Origin: Devosia lucknowensis
Lineage (GTDB): Bacteria > Pseudomonadota > Alphaproteobacteria > Rhizobiales > Devosiaceae
DNA: 64,000 bases
Direction of reading: 5' to 3'
Assembly: GCF_900177655.1 (NCBI RefSeq)
Contig: NZ_FXWK01000002.1
Coordinates: 930,001 to 994,000, forward strand
This document shows, piece by piece, positions 17,028 to 30,795 of this stretch. The notes under the pieces were generated by a model, which ran no database searches, was not told where the DNA came from, and was given only the letters and a program-made list of their open reading frames with translations. The position numbers and the translations under genes were made by a program. The stretch's first letter is position 1. Each line of letters opens with the position of its first letter.

Positions 17028-18581
17028 TCAGCGCAGCACGATCTTGCCCTGTTCGAAAAGCGCCTTGCAGTCGGCGGCGTCCTTTTCAAGGTCGCTGTCG
17101 AGCAGGGTCGAGGCAACGCCCGGACCTTCGAAGCGCGGGTCGTCGCAGATGTTGTCATTGGCGTAGGACGAGGAATTGTCGCCGAAGTCGATTTCCGAGG
17201 AATCGTAGGGCGCGCCCAGGATGTAGTTGGGGTCGAAGACCGGCTTGATCGAGATTTCGCCGGCTTCCTCGAGGGCGCGGCAATCGGTGGCATCACCCAT
17301 CACGTCGTAGCTCGAAAGTTTCTTGGCCATGCCCGGACCGGCAAAGCGCCAGTCGTCGCACTGGCCGTCATTGGCCCATTCCGAGGTATCCGAGCCGTAG
17401 TCGAAGGCGCCGCCGAGCTGTTCGGCAGACTTCAGCGAGGCCGTTCCGGCGAGGAAGGCGGCACGGCAATCGCTGGCATCCTTCATGCGTTCGCTGTCGG
17501 ATGGATCGGATACGACGCCCGAGCCGACAAAGTCCGGATCGTCGCATTCGCCGTCATTGGGCCACGCACCGCTGTCATCGCCGAAGTCGATACGGGCTGC
17601 GAGCGCCTCGATCACCGAGCTGGAGACCGGCGTCATCGGGGCATCGCCGGCTTCGCTCGCCAACGTGATCGTGCCATCCTCGAACGCCTTGCGGCAGTCG
17701 GTGGCGTCGCGCATGATATCGACATCGGATGGCTCGGTGGCCATGCCTGACCCGACGAAGCGCGGGTCGTCGCATTCCTGGTCGTTCGCCCATTCCGAGC
17801 TGTCGTCGCCAAAGTCGATATCGGCGATGGTGGTGGCGTCGCTCTCACCCACCAGCGTCACGGTGCCGGCCTCGAAGGCGGCACGGCAATCGGTGGCGTC
17901 GCGGCCGATATCGACGTCTTCCAGTTCGGAGGCCGAACCGGTGCCGGCAAAGCGCGGATCATCGCATTCGCCGTCGTTGGCCCATTCGGACGTGTCGTCA
18001 CCGAAGTCGATATCTTCGGGACGCGTGCTGGCGGGTGCGGCAGTCGCCGCAGTGTCGTCGCCATCGGTGTCGACCAGGCTGATGGAGCCGGCTTCGAACA
18101 AGGTCCGGCAGTCGGTCGCGTCCTTGGCGATGTCGGCATCCTCGAGTTCGCTGGCCATGCCGGTGCCGGTGAAACGCGGATCGTCGCATTCGCCGTCATT
18201 GGCCCATTCCGAGCTGTCATCGCCGAAGTCGATCGCAGGCCGCGCCGTGTCGGCGGCCGGCTCGGCGGTTTCGGTCGTGGCCGAGGTTGCCGGCGCTGCG
18301 GCCAGCTTTCCATCCTCGCCGTCGGCCAGGGTTATCTTGCCATCTTCAAAGGCGGTGCGGCAGTCGGTGGCATCCTTGCCGCGGTCTGCGTCTTCCAGCT
18401 CGGCAGCCGAACCTTCGCCGGTAAAGCGTGGATCGTCGCACTCGCCGTCATTGGCCCACTGGGACGAATCATCGCCGAATTCGATGTCGGCACTGGTCTG
18501 CGCCAGGCTCGGCCCGTTCAGGCCTGCGACAAGGATCAGCACGAGGCTCGCCGTGCCCAGACCCCGGTTGAATGCACGCAT
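17028..18581 (-). CDS. secreted protein with seven Asp/Cys-rich tandem repeats
   Basis: A 517-residue protein with a signal peptide (cleaved near Ala27, PSLAQ). The whole mature part is seven repeats of about 55-80 residues, each with the core IDFGDDSSEWANDGECDDPR, then a Gly-rich turn, a D-x-x-K-DATDCR motif and FExGxITL. Every repeat has exactly two Cys, probably one disulphide each, and a dense Asp/Asn/Glu cluster that could bind a divalent metal. Linkers are Ala/Thr/Glu-rich. Repeats 5-7 are the most diverged. I know of similar units at single or low copy in secreted alphaproteobacterial proteins but cannot name a function. Expected in the periplasm or at the cell surface. Confidence 0.85.
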   Translation of the reverse strand: MRAFNRGLGTASLVLILVAGLNGPSLAQTSADIEFGDDSSQWANDGECDDPRFTGEGSAAELEDADRGKDATDCRTAFEDGKITLADGEDGKLAAAPATSATTETAEPAADTARPAIDFGDDSSEWANDGECDDPRFTGTGMASELEDADIAKDATDCRTLFEAGSISLVDTDGDDTAATAAPASTRPEDIDFGDDTSEWANDGECDDPRFAGTGSASELEDVDIGRDATDCRAAFEAGTVTLVGESDATTIADIDFGDDSSEWANDQECDDPRFVGSGMATEPSDVDIMRDATDCRKAFEDGTITLASEAGDAPMTPVSSSVIEALAARIDFGDDSGAWPNDGECDDPDFVGSGVVSDPSDSERMKDASDCRAAFLAGTASLKSAEQLGGAFDYGSDTSEWANDGQCDDWRFAGPGMAKKLSSYDVMGDATDCRALEEAGEISIKPVFDPNYILGAPYDSSEIDFGDNSSSYANDNICDDPRFEGPGVASTLLDSDLEKDAADCKALFEQGKIVLR

Positions 18582-18665
18582 GAAATGGTCTCCCTCAACA
18601 CTCAGATGCCGCTTTAGTGATCACCACCTTATAGCGGCTTTATGGCAGCCAGAAGTGAGAATGCG

Positions 18666-19622
18666 TCAGCTCGGTTCCTCGGCCGCCGCGCGATTGCGCG
18701 TTTCGCGACGGGCAAACCACCACGATCCGAGCAGCACCATGGCCGTGCCCAGCGCATGGATCCAGGTGAATTCCTCGCCCAGGATGAAAACGGCCAGAAC
18801 AATGGTGATGATCGGTCCGAACGAGGCCGTGGACGAGGTGGCGCGCGGTCCGATACGGGCGATGGCGCCGTTGAGGAGGAACGACGGCAGCACCGTGCCG
18901 AAGACGCCCAGCATCAGCCCCAGAAACCAGACATAGGGCGAGAAGGTCGCATAGGTCGATGGCCCGTCGACCACGAGGCTTTGGCCGATGGCGAGCACTG
19001 CCGCAGTGGACATGCCGATGCAGGTGAAGAGCGCCGATCCGATCGCCAGCATCTGGCGCTTGGCGAAGTGCTGATAAAGCGCGAATGTCAGGGCGGATCC
19101 CAGAACCAGGGTGGTGCCGAGCAACAGGCCGTCCGGGCGTACCGTCAGGTTCCAGGCGAAGATGACGAGCAGGCCGCCATAGCTCAGCAGCATGGCCGGC
19201 ACGAGGTTCCAGTTCATGCGATCGCCGAAGAACCAGACGCCGAACAGCAGGACGAAGAACGGGTAGGTGAACAGTACCAGCCGTTCGTATTGCGCGGACA
19301 CGAAGGCGAGGCCTGCGAAGTCGAGATAGCTCGAAAGATAGTAGCCGAGGGCGCCAACGGCCATGGTGGCGGCAAGACGGCCCGGCGTCAGCAGCGGGCG
19401 CAGCTGCGGGTTGCGCCGCATCAGGGAAACGAGGATGACGAGATACACCGGCAGCGCCACGAGCATGCGCAGCGCCAGCGCCGCCTCGGTGCTCACGCCC
19501 TCGGCGAAGGCGAGCTTGATGAAGATGCCCTTGGTCGAAAAAAGCGCGGCACCGGCAAGCGCGAGGCCGAAGCCAACGGAGTCGATCGAGGTGGAGCTAT
19601 GGGCGGGAGCGGGCGTGGTCAT
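18666..19622 (-). CDS. EamA/DMT-family transporter
   Basis: Ten-helix inner-membrane protein of 318 residues from ATG 19622 (a TTG two codons upstream is also open). GAALFSTKGIFIKLAFAEG is the first helix of the first EamA half, and AVFILGEEFTWIHALGTAMVLLG the last pair of helices of the second. It is not closely related to the tandem EamA pair at 5.1-6.9 kb. Substrate unknown. It ends 84 bases from the repeat-protein start on the same strand. Confidence 0.87.
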   Translation of the reverse strand: MTTPAPAHSSTSIDSVGFGLALAGAALFSTKGIFIKLAFAEGVSTEAALALRMLVALPVYLVILVSLMRRNPQLRPLLTPGRLAATMAVGALGYYLSSYLDFAGLAFVSAQYERLVLFTYPFFVLLFGVWFFGDRMNWNLVPAMLLSYGGLLVIFAWNLTVRPDGLLLGTTLVLGSALTFALYQHFAKRQMLAIGSALFTCIGMSTAAVLAIGQSLVVDGPSTYATFSPYVWFLGLMLGVFGTVLPSFLLNGAIARIGPRATSSTASFGPIITIVLAVFILGEEFTWIHALGTAMVLLGSWWFARRETRNRAAAEEPS

Positions 19623-19765
19623 GGGCAAGTTTTTATGCCCGCGCGTCGCGCTTTCAAAGCCGCCTTAGCCACTTTCCGTCCAGCGGCACCAAGGCTGTTA
19701 TCGGATGTCGACCACCCACGGTTGCGCCCACGAACCGTGGAAAGGAAAAAGCCCGTTGGAAACCA

Positions 19766-20695
19766 TCAACCGCGCGGATGCGCCTTGGCGTAGCTTTCGA
19801 GCAGCCGCTCGGTGTCGACCTGGGTGTAGATCTGCGTCGTCGAAAGGCTGGCGTGACCCAGCAGCTCCTGGATGGCGCGCAGGTCGCCGCCGCGGCCCAG
19901 GAGATGGGTCGCAAAGGAATGCCGCAGCGCATGCGGCGTGGCCGATGGTGGCAGGCCAAGCGCCGAGCGCAGGTTTTCCATGCGCAGCTGGATAAGGCGC
20001 GGTGACAGCGGACCGCCCCGCTTGCCGCGGAACATCGGTTCATCCGCCTCGGGCTGGAAGGGCGAAAGCGCGAGATAGGCGTCGATGCTCTGGCGGACCG
20101 CGCCGATCAGCGGCACCAGGCGCACCTTGCCACCCTTGCCGGTGACCCGCAGCGTATCGCTTTCGAGATCGGCACGGGTCAGAGACAGGGCCTCGGAAAT
20201 GCGCAGGCCAGCGCCGTAGCAGAGGGCGATCACCGCCATGTCACGTGCGCCGATCCATGGTTCTTCTTCCATGGCCTCTGTCTCGGTGATGGTGCGCTTG
20301 GCCTCGACGACGCTCAGCGCCTTGGGCAGCGAGCGGGCGACCTTGGGGGTGCGGACGACATTGAGCGCGTCCGTCGCCAGCGTGCCGTCGCGCTCGAGAA
20401 AGGCGAAGAAGCTCTTGAGCGAGGACAGCACGCGGGCCAGCGATCGCGAGCCGAGCGTTTCCGTGCGGCGCTGGGCCATGAACGCCCTGATATCGGCGCC
20501 GCGCATGTCCCTCAGCGCAGCGAGGGTGACAGGACCGCCCATATGGCCGGCAAGGAAACTCATGAACTGGTCGAGGTCGCGTCCATAGGCTTCGAGGGTC
20601 TTGGGAGCCAGGCGACGGACCGCGCCGAGGTCGCGCAGCCAGGCAAGGATGCGGTCCCGGACGAAGTCATCGGTGGCAAAGGCGCTGTCGGTCAT
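19766..20695 (-). CDS. xerC: tyrosine recombinase for chromosome dimer resolution
   Basis: A 309-residue recombinase. The N-terminal SAM-like core-binding domain includes APKTLEAYGRDLDQFMSFL. The catalytic domain shows the complete Arg-Lys-His-Arg-His-Tyr set: GLRISEAL, GKGGKVR, HALRHSFATHLL, LLGHASLSTTQIYTQV. It acts with XerD at dif sites to resolve chromosome dimers. The XerC rather than XerD assignment rests on its place next to priA and on sequence style; it is not proven. Divergent from priA across 133 bases. Confidence 0.9.
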   Translation of the reverse strand: MTDSAFATDDFVRDRILAWLRDLGAVRRLAPKTLEAYGRDLDQFMSFLAGHMGGPVTLAALRDMRGADIRAFMAQRRTETLGSRSLARVLSSLKSFFAFLERDGTLATDALNVVRTPKVARSLPKALSVVEAKRTITETEAMEEEPWIGARDMAVIALCYGAGLRISEALSLTRADLESDTLRVTGKGGKVRLVPLIGAVRQSIDAYLALSPFQPEADEPMFRGKRGGPLSPRLIQLRMENLRSALGLPPSATPHALRHSFATHLLGRGGDLRAIQELLGHASLSTTQIYTQVDTERLLESYAKAHPRG

Positions 20696-20828
20696 GCATC
20701 CAGTCTATTGGGCGAGGGTGAACGGATCCCTAGCGTCGCCCTGAACACTCCGTGAACGTCGGGCCGGGTATGGGGCGGATGGAATCGCTTGCATTGGCCG
20801 CGCCGTGGTGCGAACAGAACAGGCACAA

Positions 20829-22997
20829 ATGATCGATCGCCCGGACATTGTCGCAGTCATGGTGGGGGTGGCCGTCGAGGGCCCCTACAGCTATCGCGTG
20901 CCCGAGGGAATGCTGGTGGAGCGCGGGTCCATCGTGGCGGTGCCGCTCGGGCCCAGGCTGATCCTTGGCGTGGTCTGGGGGCCACCCAAGGATCTCATCG
21001 CCCACAACCGGCTGCGCGATATTGCCCATGTCTATGACGTTCCCGCCCTCAGCGAGGAATTGCTGCGCACGGTGGAATGGGTGGCCCGCTATACGCTGGC
21101 CGCGCCCGGGCAGGTGTTGCGCGGGGTGCTGCGCTCGCCCGAGGCGCTGGATGCGCCCAAGCCGGTCATCGCCTATCGCCGCACCGGGCACGAGCCGGAA
21201 AAGCTCACGCCCGCACGGCTGCGCGTCCTCGATTGCCTCATGGACGACATGGCGTGGCCCAAGCCGGCCCTGATCGGCGCCAGCGGCGTCTCGTCATCGG
21301 TGATCGACGGGCTGGAGCGGGCAGGGGCGGTGGAAAAACTCGAAATCCCGGCACCCCCGGTGGTGATGCCGCCCGATCCCGACGACAATCCGGCCCGGCT
21401 CAGCCCCGAGCAGCAGGCGGCGCTCGACCAGATCCTGGCACTCGACGCCCACCAGTTCGGCGTCGCGCTGCTCGATGGCGTCACCGGCGGCGGCAAGACC
21501 GAGGTGTTCTTCGAAGCCGTGGCCGATACGCTGCGCGCCGGACGTCAGGCACTGGTGCTGCTGCCTGAAATCGCCCTCACCAATACCTTCATCGACCGCT
21601 TCACCCGCCGGTTCGGCACGCGGCCCGCCGAGTGGCATTCCGACATGACCCCGGTGCAGCGCTCCAAGGTGTGGCGCGGGGTGCTCGAGGGCACGGTGCG
21701 GGCCGTGGTGGGCGCCCGTTCGGCACTGTTCCTGCCGTTCCGCGAGCTGGGCCTGCTGGTGCTCGACGAGGAGCATGACGGCGCCTATAAGCAGTCCGAG
21801 GGCTTCACCTATCATGCCCGCGACATGGCGGTGCTGCGCGCCAATCTTGCCCAGGCCCGGGTGGTCCTCTCCTCGGCGACGCCTTCGGTGGAATCGCGCA
21901 ACAATGCCAATGTGGAGCGCTATGCGCATGTGCGGCTCGAAAGCCGGTTTGCGCAAGCGGCCATGCCCGATGTCACGGCCATCGACATGCGCATCGACGG
22001 GCCGGAGAAAGGCGAGTGGATCGCCCCCGGCCTCGCGCGTGAAGTGTTCGCGGCGCTCGACCGGGGTGAGCAGGCGCTGCTTTTTCTTAACCGGCGCGGC
22101 TATGCTCCGCTGACGCTCTGTCGCTCCTGCGGGCACCAGTATCAATGCCCCGATTGCTCCGCATGGATGGTTGAGCATCGCTTTCGCGGCGTGCTCATGT
22201 GCCACCATTGCGGCCACGAGATGCGCACGCCCAAGGCCTGCGGGGAATGCGGCGAGCCCGAATCGCTGGTGGCGGTGGGGCCGGGCATCGAGCGGGTCGC
22301 TGAAGAAGCGGCAGTGCGCTTCCCCGATGCGAGGCGCGTGCTGCTGTCCACCGACATGGGCAGCCATGCCCAGCTGCGCGAACGCTTCTCCGAAGTCGAA
22401 CGCGGCGAATACGATCTCATCATCGGCACGCAGCTGGTGTCCAAGGGGCACCATTTCGAGAAGCTCTCGGTCGTTGGGGTGCTCGATGCCGATCTCGGGC
22501 TCGCCCATGGCGACCCTCGCGCTGCCGAAAAGACCTTCCAGATCCTAACCCAGGTGGCCGGTCGCGCCGGCCGGGCCTCGCGCCACGGCAAGGCGTTTCT
22601 CCAGACCTACCATCCCGATCACCCAGTCATGAAGGCGATGGTCTCGGGCGATCGCGAGGCCTTTTATGCCCAGGAGCTGCTCGCACGGGAAGCCGGCGGC
22701 ATGCCGCCCTTCGGCCGCCTTGCAGCGCTGATCGTTTCGGCCAACGAACAGCAGTCGGCCATGGCCTTTGCGCGGTTGCTGCTGTCCGCCGCGCCGATGG
22801 CCGAGGGCGTGCGCCTTTTCGGCCCGGCGGACGCGCCCATCGCCATGATCCGCGGTCGACACCGGGTGCGCCTTCTGGCCCAGTCGGGCAAGGATTTCGA
22901 CCTTTCGGGCTATATGCGCTTCTGGCTCGGCAATGCCGAAAAGCCCAAGGGCGACGTCCGGATCCAGATCGACATCGATCCGATGAGCTTCATGTAG
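20829..22997 (+). CDS. priA: primosomal protein N' (replication restart helicase)
   Basis: ATP-dependent 3'-5' helicase that reloads the replisome at stalled forks. 722 residues from ATG 20829. The N-terminal DNA-binding domain is followed by a Walker A motif GVTGGGKT (residues 217-224), the DEEHD box, and zinc-binding Cys pairs in LCRSCGHQYQCPDCS and MCHHCGHE...CGECG. Helicase motif V/VI region GTQLVSKGHHF and QVAGRAGR is intact. The start and the xerC start face each other. No terminator is obvious before the atp operon 245 bases downstream. Confidence 0.96.
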   Translation: MIDRPDIVAVMVGVAVEGPYSYRVPEGMLVERGSIVAVPLGPRLILGVVWGPPKDLIAHNRLRDIAHVYDVPALSEELLRTVEWVARYTLAAPGQVLRGVLRSPEALDAPKPVIAYRRTGHEPEKLTPARLRVLDCLMDDMAWPKPALIGASGVSSSVIDGLERAGAVEKLEIPAPPVVMPPDPDDNPARLSPEQQAALDQILALDAHQFGVALLDGVTGGGKTEVFFEAVADTLRAGRQALVLLPEIALTNTFIDRFTRRFGTRPAEWHSDMTPVQRSKVWRGVLEGTVRAVVGARSALFLPFRELGLLVLDEEHDGAYKQSEGFTYHARDMAVLRANLAQARVVLSSATPSVESRNNANVERYAHVRLESRFAQAAMPDVTAIDMRIDGPEKGEWIAPGLAREVFAALDRGEQALLFLNRRGYAPLTLCRSCGHQYQCPDCSAWMVEHRFRGVLMCHHCGHEMRTPKACGECGEPESLVAVGPGIERVAEEAAVRFPDARRVLLSTDMGSHAQLRERFSEVERGEYDLIIGTQLVSKGHHFEKLSVVGVLDADLGLAHGDPRAAEKTFQILTQVAGRAGRASRHGKAFLQTYHPDHPVMKAMVSGDREAFYAQELLAREAGGMPPFGRLAALIVSANEQQSAMAFARLLLSAAPMAEGVRLFGPADAPIAMIRGRHRVRLLAQSGKDFDLSGYMRFWLGNAEKPKGDVRIQIDIDPMSFM

Positions 22998-23242
22998 GTT
23001 TTTGCGCGTGTGGGCCGGTGGCCGTCGCGCTGACTTCACGCCCCGCCTGCGACACTTTCGACACGTCTGAATCCGCCCCCGATGCCTTGCATGGCCGGCT
23101 TGGCCTGTGTTAGAGCGGGCGCGACTTTTATAGGGGTCCGGCTCGAACCCCGTTTCCGAGCACGTCCAAGCGTTCAAAACCCGCCCGGGCTCCGGTCAAC
23201 GGAACCACCAAGAGGGTCGGCTAAAAAGAGGGTGAAGCGGCA

Positions 23243-25338
<2,096 letters not shown>

Positions 25339-25360
25339 AGCCTGAAGGAGACGACAGGCA

Positions 25361-26248
25361 ATGCCGTCGCTAAAGGACCTAAAAAACCGGATCGACTCGG
25401 TCAAATCGACCCAGAAGATCACCAAGGCCATGCAGATGGTCGCGGCGGCCAAGCTCCGTCGTGCCCAGGAAGCCGCCGAAGCCGCCCGTCCCTATGCCGA
25501 ACGCATGGGCAAGGTTCTGGCAGCGCTCGGCGCCGTCTACGATGGCCAGGAAAATGCACCGGTGCTGCTTGGCGGCACCGGCAAGGACCAGGTGCATCTG
25601 CTCGTGGTCGCAACCGGTGAACGTGGTCTGGCCGGCGGGTTCAACTCGTCGATCGCCCGCCTCGCCCGCGACCATGCCCAGAAGCTCATCGCCCAGGGCA
25701 AGACCGTCAAGATCCTGACCGTGGGCCGCAAGGGCCACGACATTCTGCGCCGCCAGTATCCGGAATTGATCGTCGATACGTTCAACTTCCGCGAGGTCAA
25801 GCAGGTTGGTTTCACCCAGGCCCAGCAGGTCGCCGACAAGGTGCTTGCGATGTTCGCCGCCGGTGAATTCGACGTGGCGACGCTGTTCTTTGCCAAGTTC
25901 GGCTCGGTGATTTCGCAGGTGCCGACGGCCCAGCAGATTATTCCGGCCAAGCTGGAAAAGGTCGACGGCGAAGGCGAAGCTGCGGCGTCTGCCGTGCCTT
26001 ACGAATATGAGCCGAGCGAAGAAGCCATCGTCGAGGATCTGTTGCCCCGCAACATCTCGGTGCAGGTGCTACGCGCGCTGCTCGAAAACTCCGCCTCGTT
26101 CTACGGTGCGCAGATGTCCGCCATGGACAACGCGACCCGCAATGCCGGGGAAATGATCGGCAAGCTGCAGCTGAGCTACAACCGCCAGCGCCAGGCCCAG
26201 ATCACCAAAGAACTCATCGAAATCATTTCGGGCGCGGAAGCGCTCTAA
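25361..26248 (+). CDS. atpG: F1-ATP synthase subunit gamma
   Basis: Central rotating shaft of F1. 295 residues. N-terminal helix [20 protein letters not shown] and C-terminal helix with [20 protein letters not shown] form the coiled coil; [18 protein letters not shown] is the conserved central motif. It has a short insertion rich in Glu/Ala around residues 205-220 (DGEGEAAAS), as is common in alphaproteobacteria. Good ribosome site (GAAGGAG). Confidence 0.97.
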   Translation: MPSLKDLKNRIDSVKSTQKITKAMQMVAAAKLRRAQEAAEAARPYAERMGKVLAALGAVYDGQENAPVLLGGTGKDQVHLLVVATGERGLAGGFNSSIARLARDHAQKLIAQGKTVKILTVGRKGHDILRRQYPELIVDTFNFREVKQVGFTQAQQVADKVLAMFAAGEFDVATLFFAKFGSVISQVPTAQQIIPAKLEKVDGEGEAAASAVPYEYEPSEEAIVEDLLPRNISVQVLRALLENSASFYGAQMSAMDNATRNAGEMIGKLQLSYNRQRQAQITKELIEIISGAEAL

Positions 26249-27709
<1,461 letters not shown>

Positions 27710-27794
27710 TTTTGCAATTCGGGCTCGCCGTTCGCGGCGGGCCCTCTGCATAGACCCCCGCGTTTCGGGCTATCTCCGTTAAGGGACCAAAAGA

Positions 27795-28220
27795 ATGGCT
27801 GAAGGCCTCAAGATCGAGATCGTGTCGCCTGAGCGGCTGGTGTTGTCCGAGACCGTCGTTTCGGTCACCGTGCCCGGCACGGAAGGCTATTTCACCGTGA
27901 TGCATGACCACGCGCCGTTCATGACGACGCTGAAGCCGGGCTTCATCACCGTGACCAAGGATGCCGGCACGGCCGACATCTATTTCGTCAAGGGTGGCTT
28001 CGCCGACGTTTCGCCGACCGGCCTGACCATTCTGGCCGAGCAGTCAGTGCCGTTCACCGAATTCGACCATGCCGACCTGCAGACGCAGATCCAGGCCGCG
28101 CAGGACGAGCTCACTCGCGCCGAAAGCCCGGAAGACAAGTCCTACGCCCAGGAAGTGGTGTCGGGCCTGCTCAACCTCGCAGTCGAAGCCCAGCAGCTCA
28201 ACGGCGCGCACGTCCACTAA
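27795..28220 (+). CDS. atpC: F1-ATP synthase subunit epsilon
   Basis: Rotor subunit that also damps ATP hydrolysis. 141 residues: an N-terminal beta sandwich (KIEIVSPERLVLSETVVSVTVPGTEGYFTVMHDHAPFMT) and a C-terminal helical hairpin from about residue 90 with a rather Glu/Gln-rich composition. Last gene of the F1 operon, 85 bases after atpD; a strong terminator follows. The F0 genes (atpIBEF) are not here, as usual for alphaproteobacteria. Confidence 0.95.
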   Translation: MAEGLKIEIVSPERLVLSETVVSVTVPGTEGYFTVMHDHAPFMTTLKPGFITVTKDAGTADIYFVKGGFADVSPTGLTILAEQSVPFTEFDHADLQTQIQAAQDELTRAESPEDKSYAQEVVSGLLNLAVEAQQLNGAHVH

Positions 28221-28245
28221 GCGACACCCACGCGACCGACTTCCG

Positions 28246-28276
28246 AGTGCCCGCGCCAGCGGGCACTTTTGTTTTA
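28246..28276 (+). terminator. Rho-independent terminator of the atp operon
   Basis: AGTGCCCGC-GCCA-GCGGGCACT is a nine-base stem followed by TTTTGTTTT. Confidence 0.9.
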
Positions 28277-28632
28277 GGGCCACCGCGTCGCGCTGTCCCA
28301 TGCAACTGCTCCGCCCTCGGGCTTGACCCGAGCGTCACTTCCCCGCGCACCGAAGCGGCAAGGGAAGGACGCGCGCGCCCGCCGGGCAGGCCCCACAGCG
28401 GAACAACATATTGGATGGGGCGGTCGTGTTGGCGCTGGATTCCGGAGCCAGTGCACGATCCTCAAGAGCAATTTTTTGCTTTGAAAACGGGCAGTGCGCT
28501 CAGCGATTGAGCAAGCCTCTGATATTGCTTGAGATTTGTCCCCTCTCAACTCCTGATTAACCCTTAGGCCGCATGCTGCAACCTGGGCATAGGGAAACCG
28601 GGCAATGACGGCCGGTGCTCGGGGGTACGATC
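28277..28632. other. gene-free interval between the atp operon and a chemoreceptor
   Basis: About 350 bases. It holds a small hairpin CTCGGG-CTTGA-CCCGAG near 28317-28333 of the intergenic-repeat type and then no recognisable gene. The promoter of the downstream chemoreceptor should lie in the last 100 bases, but no clear motif is visible. Confidence 0.5.
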
Positions 28633-30795
28633 ATGGGTTCCATCCTGCGCAACATGCGCCTCACCTTCGCCATTTCCAGCATGACGATCGGGGCGATCAC
28701 GCTGGCCATCCTGGCGGTGCTCGGCGGGCTCTATTTCAGCCTCAGCCGGTCCGTGGCCGACGATGAAGCCAAGGCGCTGACCGATACCACCCGCATTGCC
28801 GCGCAGATCCTGCAGGTCAACCTGCCCAGCCTCGAGGTTGGCGTGGACGAGGCGGGCAACGTCGTTTCGCTCTCGGCGCGCAGCATGCCGCGCTTCCGCA
28901 CCCACGACGTGATCGACACCGTGGCGCGTGTGGCCGGACAGGACGTCGCCGTCTATGTCTACGATCCCGAAACCGGGCCGGACATGATCGTGGGCAGTAC
29001 GAGCCTTGTCGATCCGCTCGGCGAGCGACGCCTCGGTGAAAGCCTGGTTGCAGGGATGCCGATCTTCGATGCGCTCGCCGCCAACCAGGCCGTGCAGTCG
29101 CAGGCACACTTCGCCGGTACGAACTATCTTCTCAACTACGTGCCCATCGCCACGGCCGACGGCGTCGTCATCGGGGCGCTTATGGTGGCCGTCGACCGGG
29201 CACCGCTGGTTGCCGTGCTGGCGAGCACGATGACCGTGCTGGGTGCGGTCGCGCTCGCCGGGCTCCTCGTCACCGGCATCCTTGCGCTCTTCGTGGCCCG
29301 CAAGCTGATGCGGCCCATTCCACAATTGGCCGGGGTGATGGAGGCGCTCGCCGAGGGGCATCTTGACGCCGAAGTCCCCTACACGGCCCAGCGCAACGAG
29401 ATCGGGGCCATGGCCCGCGCGGTCGAAGTGTTCCGCAGCAATGCCGTCGAAAAGGCCGCGCTCGATGCGCAGGCGCGCCAGCATCTGGCCGAGGCGGCCG
29501 ATCATACCGGGCAGCTGCAGGCCATTTCGCGCAGCCAGATCGTCGTCGAATTCTCGCTCGACGGGACCGTGCTGACCGCCAACGATAATTTCCTCGCCCT
29601 CCTCGGCTATCGTCTCGAAGACGTGGTCGGGCGCCCCAATGCGCTGTTTCTCATCGACGCCGATCCGGCCAGCCCCGGCTACCGGGAATTCTGGCACGAT
29701 CTTTCGCAGGGGGCGTTCAAGAGTGGCGAATATCGCCGCCGCACCCGTTCCGGCCAGGAAGTCTGGATCCAGAGCACGTTCACGCCGATCTTCGATGCCG
29801 ATGGCACCGCCTACAAGGTTGTGCAGTTCGCCACCGACGTGACCGCCCGCAAGACCTCGGTCGCGGCCATCGGCACGGGCCTGCAGCAGCTGGCCGAGGG
29901 TGATCTCACCAGCACTATCGCGACGCCGTTTCCGCCCGAATTCGAGGATCTGCGGTTGGCTCTCAACGGCACTGTCGAGCGCTTTGCCGATGTGGTGGGG
30001 CAGTTGCGCGAAACGACGCGCGCCCTGCGCACCGCCAGTGGCGAGTTGCTGTCCGGCGCCAACGACCTTTCCGAACGTACCACCCGCCAGGCCGCGACGA
30101 TCGAGGAAACCTCGGCCGCGATGGAGCAGCTGGCCGCGACGGTGGCCAGCAATGCCGGCATGGCCGAAGAAGCGGCGGGCAAGGCCGAGACCGTATCGCG
30201 CGTTGCTGCCGAAAGCGGCTCGGTGATGGGCGAGGCAACCGGGGCCATGGAGCGGATCAGCCAGTCCTCGGCGCGCATTTCCAACATTATCGGGTTGATC
30301 GACGACATCGCGTTCCAGACCAATCTGCTGGCGCTCAATGCCTCGGTGGAAGCGGCGCGGGCCGGTGACGCGGGCAAGGGCTTTGCCGTCGTGGCCGTGG
30401 AAGTGCGGCGGCTGGCACAAAGCGCGGCCAGCGCCTCGGCCGATGTGAAGGCCCTGGTCGAGCAGAGTGCCAGCGAGGTCGAGGGCGGTTCGCGTCTCGT
30501 CAGTGCGGCCGGCGACAAGCTGCGGGCCATGCTCGACGCGGTGCGCGAGAACAGCGATCTGGTGCGTTCCATTGCCCGGGCGAGCCGCGAACAGGCGGCC
30601 TCGATCGAGGAGGTCAACACGGCCGTGCGCACGCTCGATCAGATGACCCAGCACAATGCGTCGCTGGTCGAGCAGACCAACGCCGTCATCGCCCAGACCG
30701 AGGGCCAGACGCAGTCCCTCGATATGATCGTCGACGTGTTCACGCTGGGTGAGGATGATGCCGAACCCGGTCGTGCCAGCAGCCGCGCCGCCTGA
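28633..30795 (+). CDS. methyl-accepting chemotaxis protein with periplasmic Cache-type and cytoplasmic PAS domains
   Basis: Chemoreceptor of 720 residues from ATG 28633, with GGGGG seven bases upstream. Order: membrane helix (about 15-38), periplasmic Cache-like sensor (40-185, with [20 protein letters not shown]), second helix (190-218), HAMP (about 220-275), PAS (about 290-405, with [20 protein letters not shown]), a second HAMP-like stretch, and the MCP signalling domain with the tip [21 protein letters not shown]. The signalling domain is closely similar to that of the other receptor in the window. It lacks the W-x-x-F tail. Not followed by che genes. Confidence 0.93.
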   Translation: MGSILRNMRLTFAISSMTIGAITLAILAVLGGLYFSLSRSVADDEAKALTDTTRIAAQILQVNLPSLEVGVDEAGNVVSLSARSMPRFRTHDVIDTVARVAGQDVAVYVYDPETGPDMIVGSTSLVDPLGERRLGESLVAGMPIFDALAANQAVQSQAHFAGTNYLLNYVPIATADGVVIGALMVAVDRAPLVAVLASTMTVLGAVALAGLLVTGILALFVARKLMRPIPQLAGVMEALAEGHLDAEVPYTAQRNEIGAMARAVEVFRSNAVEKAALDAQARQHLAEAADHTGQLQAISRSQIVVEFSLDGTVLTANDNFLALLGYRLEDVVGRPNALFLIDADPASPGYREFWHDLSQGAFKSGEYRRRTRSGQEVWIQSTFTPIFDADGTAYKVVQFATDVTARKTSVAAIGTGLQQLAEGDLTSTIATPFPPEFEDLRLALNGTVERFADVVGQLRETTRALRTASGELLSGANDLSERTTRQAATIEETSAAMEQLAATVASNAGMAEEAAGKAETVSRVAAESGSVMGEATGAMERISQSSARISNIIGLIDDIAFQTNLLALNASVEAARAGDAGKGFAVVAVEVRRLAQSAASASADVKALVEQSASEVEGGSRLVSAAGDKLRAMLDAVRENSDLVRSIARASREQAASIEEVNTAVRTLDQMTQHNASLVEQTNAVIAQTEGQTQSLDMIVDVFTLGEDDAEPGRASSRAA

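Noticed and set aside
17028..18581. Regular DNA repeats that could be mistaken for a CRISPR array
   Set aside because: The period is about 160-240 bases and the repeats are in frame with a conserved protein unit; no spacers or cas genes. The same holds for the Ig repeats at 62280-64000.
23086..23110. TTGCAT...TGTTAG as promoter of the atp operon
   Set aside because: The spacing (15 bases) is too short and both boxes are weak; a promoter must exist in the gap, but this match is not convincing.
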